IMG/VR virus record: IMGVR_UViG_3300030419_005629
Location: 1 to 35,461 of that record
Direction: 5' to 3' (one strand)
Length of the DNA: 35,461 bases
Origin: a virus
Both the position numbers and the translations under genes were made by a program. Numbering within the stretch: position 1 is the stretch's first letter; every line of letters begins with the position of its first letter. Shown one piece after another: positions 1-7,394 of the stretch. The notes under the pieces are model-generated. The model was not told the origin of the DNA. It was given only the letters and a program-made list of their open reading frames with translations, and made no database searches.

Positions 1-36
1 GCTACCATCTCTAACATACTTAGGAGATTACAATGA
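1..36 (+). CDS. 3' end of an upstream gene (partial)
   Basis: Frame 1 is open from base 1 and ends at a TGA at 34-36, giving the C-terminal residues ATISNILRRLQ. The next gene's ATG at 33 overlaps that stop as ATGA, the commonest junction in this window, which supports a real coding tail. Too little is present to name it. If T4-like order holds, the large clamp-loader subunit (gp44) could lie upstream of the gp62-like gene, but eleven residues cannot show this. Confidence 0.5.
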   Translation, partial: ATISNILRRLQ

Positions 37-272
37 ACATGAAACCACAAAAACCATTACCACAACAACAAGTTCAAATAGACTTGAGTGATGCAGATAC
101 GATGAAATGTCAAAAGTGTGAGAATCCTGTTTTCATACAAGCATATGTCATAAAGAAAATATCTGCTATAGTTTCACCTACAGGTAAAGAAGTTATCGCC
201 CCAATCCAAGTTTTCAACTGTGGGAATTGCGGAGAGATGTTACCACTACAGGAATTAGATGAACTTATTTAA
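33..272 (+). CDS. small zinc-ribbon phage protein
   Basis: A 79-residue protein with two cysteine pairs, C26-x2-C29 and C63-x2-C66, separated by a beta-rich stretch. This is the layout of a zinc ribbon. The N-terminus is rich in Pro and Gln (residues 5-14). The start is supported by AGGAG at 22-26, six bases before the ATG, and by ATGA overlap with the upstream stop; a second ATG two codons on is possible. From memory, similar small proteins occur beside replication genes in marine T4-like phages. The molecular role is unknown; nucleic-acid or protein binding is the usual job of such ribbons. Confidence 0.7.
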   Translation: MNMKPQKPLPQQQVQIDLSDADTMKCQKCENPVFIQAYVIKKISAIVSPTGKEVIAPIQVFNCGNCGEMLPLQELDELI

Positions 273-678
273 GTGGATAGACGAACTATTCACTAAGAAA
301 AGACCTTGGGATAGTTTCTCGGAAGAAGAACAAAAGAAATTTAGTCCATTTATGGTAAATCGTTATTTAAGTATGAATAATGATTTTTTACCAATAGTCA
401 ACCATTTTCAGAACTTGACGATTGAAGTGATGCCGACATCTGCCGTCTACAAGTTCTATTGCTCTTTACTTCCAAATAAAAAAACTTATCTGAGGTATCT
501 TAGTGGTAAGAAAAAAAAGGTCAATGAAAAAGTTGTTCCATTTATCCAAGAATACTTTGAAGTTAGTAAGATACAAGCTGGTGAATACTATCAACTAATG
601 AACAAAGACGAGTTAAAGTCTTTACTAACAAAGTATGGTAAAACCGAGAAAGAAATAAAAAAGATGGGTGTTAAATGA
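259..678 (+). CDS. 62: sliding-clamp loader small subunit, gp62-like
   Basis: A 139-residue basic, helical protein. Residues 30-39 read PFMVNRYLSM, which resembles the conserved segment I recall from gp62 of marine T4-like phages. The KYGKTEKEIKKMG tail also fits that group. In T4, gp62 joins the gp44 ATPase to load the gp45 clamp onto DNA behind the polymerase. The protein is shorter than T4 gp62 (187 aa), as is usual for marine relatives. AGGA at 250-253 precedes the ATG, which overlaps the previous gene by 14 nt. The assignment rests on motif memory only. It has no ATPase motifs, as expected for this subunit. Confidence 0.62.
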   Translation: MNLFKWIDELFTKKRPWDSFSEEEQKKFSPFMVNRYLSMNNDFLPIVNHFQNLTIEVMPTSAVYKFYCSLLPNKKTYLRYLSGKKKKVNEKVVPFIQEYFEVSKIQAGEYYQLMNKDELKSLLTKYGKTEKEIKKMGVK

Positions 679-1028
679 CAAAACTTATTATGGCTTGTTT
701 AGCCAATTTAATTGCTTCAATTCTTGCATTTTTTCAGTTACAGGCACATTATGTGTGGCCAGATGTTAAAATACTAAAATCGATGTGGTGGGTTTATGCT
801 ACAAGTTTGTTAATAGCACCATTATTCTTTTATAGTACCAAGTGGTCATTTGAACATTTTGGTGCTTTTTGGAATATGAGATTGGCTGGATTTGGTATAA
901 GCACATTTGTCTTTGGTTTATTAACTTGGTTTTTGATAGGGGAAATACCAACTTTAAAAACAATAATTAGTATACTATTGGCAATATCAATTATTTTAAT
1001 ACAATTAACAAATGTAGTGAAGGTATAA
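675..1028 (+). CDS. four-helix membrane protein, SMR/EamA (DMT)-like half
   Basis: A 117-residue hydrophobic protein with four predicted membrane helices at about residues 3-25, 38-55, 65-87 and 95-113. The pattern near the C-terminus (GEIPTLKTIISILLAIS, before the last helix) resembles the drug/metabolite transporter fold, whose single-repeat members (SMR, and ArnE/ArnF) work as dimers. It starts by ATGA overlap with the gp62-like gene. No clear Shine-Dalgarno is seen, so translation may be coupled. It is unlike a holin in having four helices and no charged tail. A transported substrate cannot be inferred. A role in moving a lipid-linked sugar would be speculation, as the glycan cassette starts 2.8 kb downstream. 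Confidence 0.6.
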   Translation: MTKLIMACLANLIASILAFFQLQAHYVWPDVKILKSMWWVYATSLLIAPLFFYSTKWSFEHFGAFWNMRLAGFGISTFVFGLLTWFLIGEIPTLKTIISILLAISIILIQLTNVVKV

Positions 1029-1029
1029 T

Positions 1030-1494
1030 ATGAATATAAAAGAACGAGAATTAGAAACTAAAATTATAGATCCTGCTGATGATCCTGAAAGAGGTCTTTG
1101 TCCAACGGGTATCGGAAGGAATTTAAAACAAGATAAAAATGAAGTAACAAAGGACAAGACAGTTGTTCAACAGATGGAAGAAGAATGGCCACAAATGACG
1201 GCTGAGTTCCGTAGGTTACAAAGAGAACAATATGAGTTGTTTCTTCATAAACAACATGATTATGGTCCTGGTAATATTTCAGTTGGAACACAATTACAAA
1301 CATCTGATGAAATACATTTATCACTTACAGGTCTTTGGTTTAGGATGAACGATAAGATACAACGATTGAAAACACTTTTGATGAGTGGAAGAGAGAACGC
1401 CGTAGAAGGTGAACCTATGGTAGATGCATTTTTGGATGTATCAAATTATGGAATAATGGCAACAATCGTTAAAAATGGTAAATGGGGTAAGTAA
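1030..1494 (+). CDS. DUF1599 / nucleotide-modification-associated domain 1-like protein
   Basis: A 154-residue protein. From residue 66 it carries the pattern of the DUF1599 family (Nmad1, an all-alpha fold related to NTP pyrophosphohydrolases). The pattern is QYELFLHKQHDYGPGNI (67-83), a WFRMNDKIQRLK helix (103-114), and a C-terminal acidic-D-x2-NY motif (VDAFLDVSNY, 131-140). Family members are often encoded near enzymes of modified nucleotide metabolism in phages. The first 55 residues are polar and look disordered. AGG at 1021-1023 supports the ATG. It could bind or cleave a nucleotide, but the substrate is unknown. Confidence 0.65.
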   Translation: MNIKERELETKIIDPADDPERGLCPTGIGRNLKQDKNEVTKDKTVVQQMEEEWPQMTAEFRRLQREQYELFLHKQHDYGPGNISVGTQLQTSDEIHLSLTGLWFRMNDKIQRLKTLLMSGRENAVEGEPMVDAFLDVSNYGIMATIVKNGKWGK

Positions 1495-2093
1495 TGGAAA
1501 GACATTGGGGTGAGAAAAAAGTACAACCTAAAAGAAAGACAAGTGGTGAAGCAACAGAAAAACATATATCAGTACAAGATAATAAGATATATTTTTATTC
1601 TGGTGTAAATAGAAATTCTTGTAGTGAGTTAAATAAAAAGATAAGTGAGTTAGAAGCAAAAGCTATAACTTTATCTAATAGTCTCACTATAAAACCACCA
1701 CCTATAAAACTTTTTATTAATTCAGGTGGTGGAACTATTGTAAGTGGTATCGCTTCTATGGACACTATATTAAGAAGTAAAGTTCCAGTTTGGACTTATG
1801 TAGATGGATTTTCTGCTAGTGCGGCTACTTTTATGACTGTCGTTGGGCATAAAAGATTTATGAGTAGAAATTCTTATATGTTAGTTCATCAGTTATCTAC
1901 AGCATTTTGGGGTACATATGCTAACTTTGAAGATGAGAAACAAAACTTAGATTTGATGATGAAGAATATCAAGAACATCTATAAAGAATACACAAAGATA
2001 CCGATGAAGAAACTTAACGAGATATTAAAACACGACTTGATGTGGGATGCCAATACTTGTTTAGAATATGGAATGATTGACGAGATTATATAA
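1494..2093 (+). CDS. ClpP-like serine peptidase
   Basis: A 199-residue member of the ClpP/crotonase fold. Features in order are the oxyanion strand FINSGGGTIVSG (74-85), the nucleophile segment DGFSASAATF (104-113) with Ser109 as the expected catalytic serine, LVHQL with His132, and the HD segment with Asp181. The complete triad suggests an active peptidase. In phages such proteins serve either as head-maturation proteases or as stand-alone ClpP homologues in the early region. There is no scaffold, portal or capsid gene nearby, and the neighbours look replicative, which favours the second. It overlaps the previous stop as TAATG. The first 25 residues are basic and may be an extension or propeptide. 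Confidence 0.85.
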   Translation: MERHWGEKKVQPKRKTSGEATEKHISVQDNKIYFYSGVNRNSCSELNKKISELEAKAITLSNSLTIKPPPIKLFINSGGGTIVSGIASMDTILRSKVPVWTYVDGFSASAATFMTVVGHKRFMSRNSYMLVHQLSTAFWGTYANFEDEKQNLDLMMKNIKNIYKEYTKIPMKKLNEILKHDLMWDANTCLEYGMIDEII

Positions 2094-2956
2094 TGGCACA
2101 TATATCACATAGTCAATTTACTACCTATAACGATTGTAACCTTAAATGGAAACTTCGTTATATAGACAAGTTAGGAACTTTTGTTGGTAATATACACACT
2201 CTCTTTGGTTCAGCGATGCATACGGTGATACAAGAGTATCTGTCGGTGATGTACAACAAGTCTATTGTTGCTGCTGACAAACTTGACATGGAGTCTCGAT
2301 TGAAAGAAGAGATGGTTACGGAGTTCACCAAAATAAAAGAAAGTCAAAATGTCTTACCTTGTACACAAGACGAGATGATGGAGTTCTACCAAGATGGTCT
2401 TGAAATACTACAACACTTTAGAAAATATCGTAACAAATATTTTATGAAACAAAATTGGGAACTGATTGGTGTTGAAGTTCCAATTTTGAAAAGTGTCCAA
2501 GAGGGTGTAGATATGATGGGTTTCTTAGATGTTGTAATACGAAATAAGATATCTGGTAGAGTTGTAATTATTGACCTTAAAACTGCTACTCGTGGTTGGA
2601 CAGATTACCAAAAGAAAGACTTCAACAAAAAATCTCAGTTGTTACTTTACAAGAAATATTACTCTGAGTTATTTGATGTTTCATTAGATAAGATTGATGT
2701 TATGTTTCTTATATTAAAAAGAAAAATAGCAAAGAATCCTGATTTTCCAATAACAAGGTTACAGAAGTTTGAACCGGCAAATGGAGTACCAAGTATCAAC
2801 AAGACTATGAATAAGTTTGAGGAGTTTAGAGCCGAAGTGTTTGATGATAGTGGAAATTATCTATTAGAAAGAACTTATGCTGCTAAACCAGGTAAGGTGT
2901 GTAAATTCTGTGAGTTCTATGATACGGAGCATTGTAAATGGGGCAAGATACTTTAA
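2093..2956 (+). CDS. PD-(D/E)XK nuclease with probable Fe-S cluster (RecB/Cas4-like)
   Basis: A 287-residue nuclease of the PDDEXK_1 group. Visible motifs are SHSQFTTYNDC (5-15), GSAMH with His43, the acidic MGFLDVV (Asp146), IIDLKT (Asp161, Lys163) and the QLLLY helix with Gln182. Cys15 and the C-terminal Cys270, Cys273 and Cys281 form the one-plus-three cysteine layout seen in AddB and Cas4, where they hold a 4Fe-4S cluster. Related phage genes are annotated as exonucleases for recombination or DNA processing. No CRISPR array is present, so a Cas4 role is not implied. The start overlaps the ClpP-like gene as TAATG. Confidence 0.83.
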   Translation: MAHISHSQFTTYNDCNLKWKLRYIDKLGTFVGNIHTLFGSAMHTVIQEYLSVMYNKSIVAADKLDMESRLKEEMVTEFTKIKESQNVLPCTQDEMMEFYQDGLEILQHFRKYRNKYFMKQNWELIGVEVPILKSVQEGVDMMGFLDVVIRNKISGRVVIIDLKTATRGWTDYQKKDFNKKSQLLLYKKYYSELFDVSLDKIDVMFLILKRKIAKNPDFPITRLQKFEPANGVPSINKTMNKFEEFRAEVFDDSGNYLLERTYAAKPGKVCKFCEFYDTEHCKWGKIL

Positions 2957-3354
2957 AAGTAGGGATTGTCGGTAGTCGTAAATACGAAAACCGAAAGAAA
3001 ATTAAAGAATTTATCTTTAAGTTAAAAAATGATAAAGGTAATGATACTATAATAGTTAGTGGTGGGTGTAAACAAGGAGCTGATTATTACGCTAAAAAAT
3101 ATGCTCTTGAATTAGGTTTACAATATGAAGAATATCCACCAGCACATCAAGCTCATAATTTATATTGTCCACTTCACGAAAGGAACTATGGTAAACCTTA
3201 TAGTGTTAAAAACTTCTTTGCTCGTAATAAACAGATTGCTATTCATTCAGAATATGTAGTGGCATTTATTCCAAGAGGTGTTGATTCACCAGGTTCTATG
3301 TCTACGATAGGTTATGCTAAAAAATTTGGAAAAAAAACACTTGTTATTGATTGA
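2938..3354 (+). CDS. SLOG-family (DUF2493/YspA-like) nucleotide-binding protein
   Basis: A 138-residue Rossmann-like protein. It has VGIVGSRKY at the N-terminus (8-16), the glycine-rich VSGGCKQGAD (40-49), RNKQI (96-100) and the SPGSMSTIGYAKK segment (117-129). This order is typical of the SLOG superfamily (DprA, LOG and YspA types), which binds nucleotides or nucleotide-derived signals. It overlaps the nuclease gene by 19 nt, has a GGAG about ten bases before the ATG and closes the first transcription block. SLOG proteins act in sensing or signalling in several bacterial defence systems, so a counter-defence or nucleotide-handling role is possible but unproven. Confidence 0.75.
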   Translation: MGQDTLKVGIVGSRKYENRKKIKEFIFKLKNDKGNDTIIVSGGCKQGADYYAKKYALELGLQYEEYPPAHQAHNLYCPLHERNYGKPYSVKNFFARNKQIAIHSEYVVAFIPRGVDSPGSMSTIGYAKKFGKKTLVID

Positions 3355-3396
3355 AACTATATATTTATATATATAGTTATTAACAAGGAATAGGTT
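3355..3396 (+). promoter_or_regulatory. promoter-like intergenic gap with AT palindrome
   Basis: One of only three real non-coding gaps. AACTATATAT (3355-3364) is a perfect 10-bp inverted repeat of ATATATAGTT (3369-3378) around a TTAT loop. ATATTTATA lies at 3361-3369 inside it, and AACAAGG (3382-3388) follows as the likely ribosome-binding site for the gene at 3397. The minus strand reads TATAAATA, the T4 late-promoter octamer, but no gene runs that way nearby. A + strand promoter -10 region is the simplest reading. A weak hairpin ending the upstream block is possible, though no T-run follows it. Confidence 0.5.
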
Positions 3397-3600
3397 ATGA
3401 AAAAAGATAATTTGACTAAATTAACTTCTGTAAAAATAATTAAATCATTATATGAACAATTTAAGTTTAAGACTGTAAATTCTTCAATGAATCTACAAAA
3501 GTTAGTGAACAGGTCAGTACATCAGTACATTACAGATAATTCAATGAGAGAACAAGTTGAAAGTTATGATAAACTTTACATAAGTGGGAGTCAGTTCTAA
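3397..3600 (+). CDS. small ribbon-helix-helix-like protein
   Basis: A 67-residue basic protein. LTSVKIIKSLYEQFKF (8-23) followed by NSSMNLQKLVNRSVHQYI (28-45) fits a beta strand plus two helices of the ribbon-helix-helix fold used by small DNA-binding dimers. It is the first gene after a promoter-like gap and heads the run that becomes the glycan cassette. It could therefore regulate that block, but this is an inference from position. The ATG is preceded by AAGG at 3385-3388. It has no cysteines or membrane segment. Confidence 0.6.
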   Translation: MKKDNLTKLTSVKIIKSLYEQFKFKTVNSSMNLQKLVNRSVHQYITDNSMREQVESYDKLYISGSQF

Positions 3601-3845
3601 TGATGCAACTTAGGGGAGATATTATCAAAGCTCTTGTAAAAAAATTCGAAGGTGAAATTTCTGCACATAAAGTAAATATAGAAATACTACTTGAGAATAC
3701 TGTTGGTGTTGGGGAACATCCTAATATAATAGAAACCATTGAACAGGAGTTAGATATAATTGCTGGATTTGAAGATAAATTATCTGTATTAAAAAAATAT
3801 TTTACAGATTCAAATTCTAAGAAGAAAGAGGTTCTGAATGGCTAA
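3600..3845 (+). CDS. small helical phage protein, function unknown
   Basis: An 81-residue protein that looks mostly helical, with a central TVGVGEHPNIIETIEQELD segment (34-52). GDIIKALVKKFEGEI comes near the start and a KLSVLKKYF helix follows. It begins in a TAATG junction with the preceding gene and ends 8 nt inside the first glycosyltransferase gene, so the three are translationally coupled. GGGAG at 3586-3590 precedes the start; a second ATG follows directly. From memory, similar small proteins occur in marine T4-like phages without assigned function. Nothing in the sequence names a role. Confidence 0.6.
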   Translation: MMQLRGDIIKALVKKFEGEISAHKVNIEILLENTVGVGEHPNIIETIEQELDIIAGFEDKLSVLKKYFTDSNSKKKEVLNG

Positions 3846-5205
3846 GAAGAAAATTTTATTGATGTCTGATGATTTGAGAATGCATAGTGGAGTAGCTACT
3901 GTATCTAAAGACATCGTATTTGAGACATTAAATGAATATGATTGGGTTCAGATTGGGGGTGCTATTAAACATCCAGAAGCTGGAAAGGTGATAGATATGT
4001 CACAGGGACTTGAGGAATTCGGTATTAAAGATGGATATCTGAGAATATATCCAGTAGATGGGTATGGTAATGAAGATATTCTTAGAGAAGTTATTGCTTT
4101 GGAAAAACCAGATGCTATCTTACACTATACAGATCCTCGTTTTTGGATTTGGTTTTATAATATGGAAGCGGAACTTCGTAGGACTATGCCAATATTTTAT
4201 TACAACATTTGGGATGATTTACCTGATCCACAATACAATACTAATTACTATCGTAGTTGTGATTTATTGATGGCAATATCAAAACAGACTTATGGTATAA
4301 ATAAAAGATTACTAAAACCATATGGGTATGAAGATTGGCAAGTGACTTATGTGCCACATGGTATTTCACCAAGAAGGTTTAATAAGATAGAAGATGATAA
4401 TATGTCATTGATAGACTTTGAATCTAAACATAAACTTTCTGATAAGAAATTTAAAATACTTTATAGTAATAGAAATATCAGAAGAAAACAACCTAATGAT
4501 TTGATTCTAGCATACAAATACTTTATGGACGAATTAACGCCGGAACAACAAAGAGAATGTGTGTTAATATTTCATTGTCAACCAAGTGATGAAAATGGAA
4601 CAGATTTACCAAGAGTAAAAAAACATTTAATTCCAGATTATGATATTTGTTTTACATATGATACGGATGGTAGACCGTTTGGTGATCAAGAAATGAATAT
4701 GTTGTTTAATTCTGCAGATGTTTATGTTAATCTTGCTAGTAATGAGGGATTTGGATTGGGTAGTTGTGAGGCTATGACTGTTGGAACACCAATTATTGTA
4801 AATGTTACAGGTGGATTACAAGACCAATGTGGATTTAAAGATGATGATGGTAATTTACTAACACCTGATGACTATGTTGACTTGGGTAGTAATCACAGAG
4901 GTCGATATAAAACACATGGTGAGTGGGCAAAACCCGTTTATCCAACTTCTATTTCATTACAAGGTTCAGTACCAACACCATACATTTGGGATGATAGATG
5001 TCAACCAGAGGATGCTGCTAAAAATCTAAGAGAGTTTTACGACATGGGTAGAGAAGAAAGAAAACGAGTTGGTTCATTGGGAACACAGTTTTGTAAAGAA
5101 AATCAAATGACAGCAAAGGTCATGGGCGAAAACTTTATTAAGTCTATGAATGGTGCTTTTGAGAATTGGACACCAAAATCAAAATATACGATGGAGGCAG
5201 TATGA
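3838..5205 (+). CDS. GT4-type (GT-B) glycosyltransferase
   Basis: A 455-residue GT-B enzyme. The N-terminal domain opens with an SGVATVSKDIV loop after the first strand (17-27). The C-terminal domain shows NRNIRRKQP (211-219), a sugar-nucleotide site entrance, and SNEGFGLGSCEAMTVGTPII (301-320). The latter is the E-x7-E motif (Glu303, Glu311) of retaining GT4 transferases. It should move a sugar from an activated donor to an acceptor in the cytoplasm; donor and acceptor are unknown. AAAGAGG precedes the ATG, which overlaps the previous gene by 8 nt. The next gene is another GT4-type enzyme joined by ATGA overlap. Confidence 0.88.
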   Translation: MAKKKILLMSDDLRMHSGVATVSKDIVFETLNEYDWVQIGGAIKHPEAGKVIDMSQGLEEFGIKDGYLRIYPVDGYGNEDILREVIALEKPDAILHYTDPRFWIWFYNMEAELRRTMPIFYYNIWDDLPDPQYNTNYYRSCDLLMAISKQTYGINKRLLKPYGYEDWQVTYVPHGISPRRFNKIEDDNMSLIDFESKHKLSDKKFKILYSNRNIRRKQPNDLILAYKYFMDELTPEQQRECVLIFHCQPSDENGTDLPRVKKHLIPDYDICFTYDTDGRPFGDQEMNMLFNSADVYVNLASNEGFGLGSCEAMTVGTPIIVNVTGGLQDQCGFKDDDGNLLTPDDYVDLGSNHRGRYKTHGEWAKPVYPTSISLQGSVPTPYIWDDRCQPEDAAKNLREFYDMGREERKRVGSLGTQFCKENQMTAKVMGENFIKSMNGAFENWTPKSKYTMEAV

Positions 5206-6554
5206 AGCGTTTTGTACTTATGATTGCACCTTTTAATACCCGTAGTGGTTATGGTGACCATGCTCGTTCATTATACTATTCAATCATGGATAGAGAAGAC
5301 TTAGATATTAAGTGTATTGATGTTAAGTGGGGAAGTACGCCAAGAAATCATTTAAGACCAGAAGTTCCCAAACATAAAAAATTATTAGATAGTTTTATTA
5401 CAAATGAACAAGTAAAAAGTCAACCAGATGTTTTAATTGACATAAGAATACCAAATGAATTTGCTACTGGTGGGAAAATTAGTATTGGTGTAACTGCTGG
5501 TGTGGAAACTGATGTAGTTTCACCTGAATTTTTAAATGGTATGAATAAAATGAATCTAAATATAGTTCCATCTACCTTTACTGCTAACACATTTAATAAA
5601 TGTACTTATGATAGAATGGAAGATTTACCAAATGGTCAGAAGAGAAAAGCAGGTGTGGTTAAAAACGAAAAACCTATTCATGTTTTGTTCGAAGGTGTTG
5701 ATACAGATATCTATTATCCAAAACAAAAACATGAATTAGAAAAGGATTTATGTGAAGAGTTAGATGGCCTTATCAAAGAAGATTTTGCATATCTTCATGT
5801 AGGTCAATGGGGTAATGCTGGTTTTGGTGAAGATAGAAAAAATATCGGAGTTTTGATAAAGTCTTTTTTAAAAGCTTTTGCTAATATCCCTAATCCACCA
5901 GCACTTGTCCTTAAAACTAATGGAGCTAATTTTAGTATACTTGATAGACAAGATATTAAAAAAAGAATACAAAGTGTTAAAGATATGTTTGATGGGGTAA
6001 ACTTACCTAATATTTATTTAATACACGGTGACTTTACTATTGAAGAGATGTCAACACTTTACAACCATCCAAAGATTGGTGCTTTCATTACTTGTACTCA
6101 TGGTGAGGGATTTGGAAGACCAATGGCTGAAGCTAGTTGTTGTGATTTACCTGTAATTGCTACAAAGTGGAGTGGTCATCTAGATTTTCTAACAGATTCG
6201 GAATCTATGTTAATAGATGGGTTTGTAAAAGAAGTTCCAAAATCTGCTTTATGGCCTCCAATTATTGTTGAGCCATCTAAGTGGTTTAGTGTAAATGAAG
6301 CTGATGTGGTTAGAAAGATTAGAACTTTTCATAAGAAAAGAAAACTAATACAAAAGAAAGCTACTCGTTTGGGTAAAAGAAATAGACGAGAGTTTTCTTT
6401 AAAAGCTATGAAAATTGAATTTAATAAAATGTTAGATGAAGTTTTTAAGTCAATACCTCAACCTGTAAGTTTAAATCTACCTAAACTTAAGAAAATTGAT
6501 AATAAAACACAACCCTCTAAGATAAAATTACCTAAACTTAAAAAGGTAACATAA
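5202..6554 (+). CDS. GT4-type glycosyltransferase with repeated basic tail
   Basis: A 450-residue GT-B enzyme starting at ATG 5202 (GGAGG at 5193-5197, ATGA overlap), not at the in-frame ATG 36 nt upstream. The N-terminus has PFNTRSGYGDHARSL, a typical donor/acceptor loop. The C-terminal domain has THGEGFGRPMAEAS with the E-x7-E pair Glu302 and Glu310, then PVIATKWSGHLDFL. The last 30 residues leave the fold and carry LPKLKK twice, encoded by two copies of a 13-bp repeat (6478-6490 and 6529-6541). That tail is basic and may bind a partner or nucleic acid. It probably acts with the preceding GT4 enzyme on the same glycan. Confidence 0.87.
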   Translation: MKRFVLMIAPFNTRSGYGDHARSLYYSIMDREDLDIKCIDVKWGSTPRNHLRPEVPKHKKLLDSFITNEQVKSQPDVLIDIRIPNEFATGGKISIGVTAGVETDVVSPEFLNGMNKMNLNIVPSTFTANTFNKCTYDRMEDLPNGQKRKAGVVKNEKPIHVLFEGVDTDIYYPKQKHELEKDLCEELDGLIKEDFAYLHVGQWGNAGFGEDRKNIGVLIKSFLKAFANIPNPPALVLKTNGANFSILDRQDIKKRIQSVKDMFDGVNLPNIYLIHGDFTIEEMSTLYNHPKIGAFITCTHGEGFGRPMAEASCCDLPVIATKWSGHLDFLTDSESMLIDGFVKEVPKSALWPPIIVEPSKWFSVNEADVVRKIRTFHKKRKLIQKKATRLGKRNRREFSLKAMKIEFNKMLDEVFKSIPQPVSLNLPKLKKIDNKTQPSKIKLPKLKKVT

Positions 6555-6970
6555 TGGAAGATATGGTATTGAAAGTTAAATGTCCTGTATGTATGGCTGA
6601 TGATGGTGAAGAAAATACAGGAGATAATCTCATATTATTAGGTGATGATGAGCAGAATATGCAGTGCATAGGTTGTGGTTTTGGTTCAAACAATAATATG
6701 AAAATTCATATAAGTGATAATCCATTTCCACAAGAATTTAAAGATGTTTGTAGAAAAATTGGAAAAAGGTTTTGGGCACCATCGGTATTTACAACGGAGA
6801 ATTACAATGTTGTTCCTATGGTTGAAAAAAAAGAGTTGAAGTGGAGAGTTTTTTCTCATGTGGATCCGAAAACTGAAGTTGTAGTACCTACATTTGGTGA
6901 TGCTTTTAAAATGGTAGAAAAATTGGAGACATTAATTGGCCAGAAGATACAACAACAGACGAATAGTTAA
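6554..6970 (+). CDS. zinc-ribbon protein, function unknown
   Basis: A 138-residue protein with C10-x2-C13 and C38-x2-C41, an N-terminal zinc ribbon. It is followed by an FWAPSVFTTENYNVVPM segment and a C-terminal half with no motif I recognise. It has no features of a sugar enzyme and looks like a phage accessory gene sitting inside the glycan run, together with the next gene. It starts in a TAATG junction and its last 35 nt are shared with the next gene in another frame. DNA or RNA binding is possible from the ribbon alone. Confidence 0.55.
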   Translation: MEDMVLKVKCPVCMADDGEENTGDNLILLGDDEQNMQCIGCGFGSNNNMKIHISDNPFPQEFKDVCRKIGKRFWAPSVFTTENYNVVPMVEKKELKWRVFSHVDPKTEVVVPTFGDAFKMVEKLETLIGQKIQQQTNS

Positions 6971-7394
6971 GTCTTTTCAAACTATTGCCAGTGGTAAATT
7001 ATTACCTGGTATGATAATTACATTTAACTATGCTGAAACTGGTGTCGTGGATCCTCGCCCCATACTACTTTTTTTACATCAAAATAATAAGACAAAAAAT
7101 GTTGAAGGTTTGAACTTAAACTATCTTAACCCAACGAAGTTAAAAAAATTATTTCAAGTTGCAGATTTTAAGAAAACTAAATTAGATGAAGTAGAAAACT
7201 TAATTAACTTAAAAGAAGATTACTTTCGTGTTCAGATTTCTAATCCAAAGAAGAGGTCTGCCATGTCCACCAAAAGATTTTATAGTGATGTTATATCATC
7301 CGATAAATATTTTAAAGAAGCGTATAGATCCTATAAAATAGGAAAATTAACAGCAATAAAAGTCACACAAATAAACATAGAATTTATTCAATGA
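6936..7394 (+). CDS. conserved phage protein of unknown function, TTG start
   Basis: A 152-residue basic protein. The likely start is TTG at 6936, seven bases after GGAG at 6925-6928. It lies 35 nt inside the previous gene; the first in-frame ATG (residue 26) would cut into the recognisable domain. LLPGMIITFNY (22-32), then PILLFLHQN and EGLNLNYLNP, resemble a small beta-rich domain I recall from T4-like marine phages, including some annotated as DNA-associated. The following 70 residues are Lys-rich. It ends in ATGA overlap with a glycosyltransferase gene. Its place within the glycan run suggests co-transcription, not a sugar function. Confidence 0.55.
   Translation: MARRYNNRRIVKSFQTIASGKLLPGMIITFNYAETGVVDPRPILLFLHQNNKTKNVEGLNLNYLNPTKLKKLFQVADFKKTKLDEVENLINLKEDYFRVQISNPKKRSAMSTKRFYSDVISSDKYFKEAYRSYKIGKLTAIKVTQINIEFIQ

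Noticed and set aside
1494-2093. Head-maturation protease.
   Set aside because: No portal, scaffold or capsid genes are nearby; the context is replicative, so only ClpP-like peptidase is claimed.
2093-2956. Cas4 of a CRISPR system.
   Set aside because: No repeats, Cas1 or Cas2 are present; the RecB-like phage nuclease reading explains the motifs.
3355-3378. T4 late-promoter octamer TATAAATA on the minus strand at the three gaps.
   Set aside because: No minus-strand gene follows it, so a true late promoter in that direction is not supported; kept only as a note on the near-palindromic element.
4058-4270. A 70-codon + strand frame inside the first GT4 gene.
   Set aside because: Out of frame within a clear glycosyltransferase and without known motif; a by-product of AT-rich sequence.
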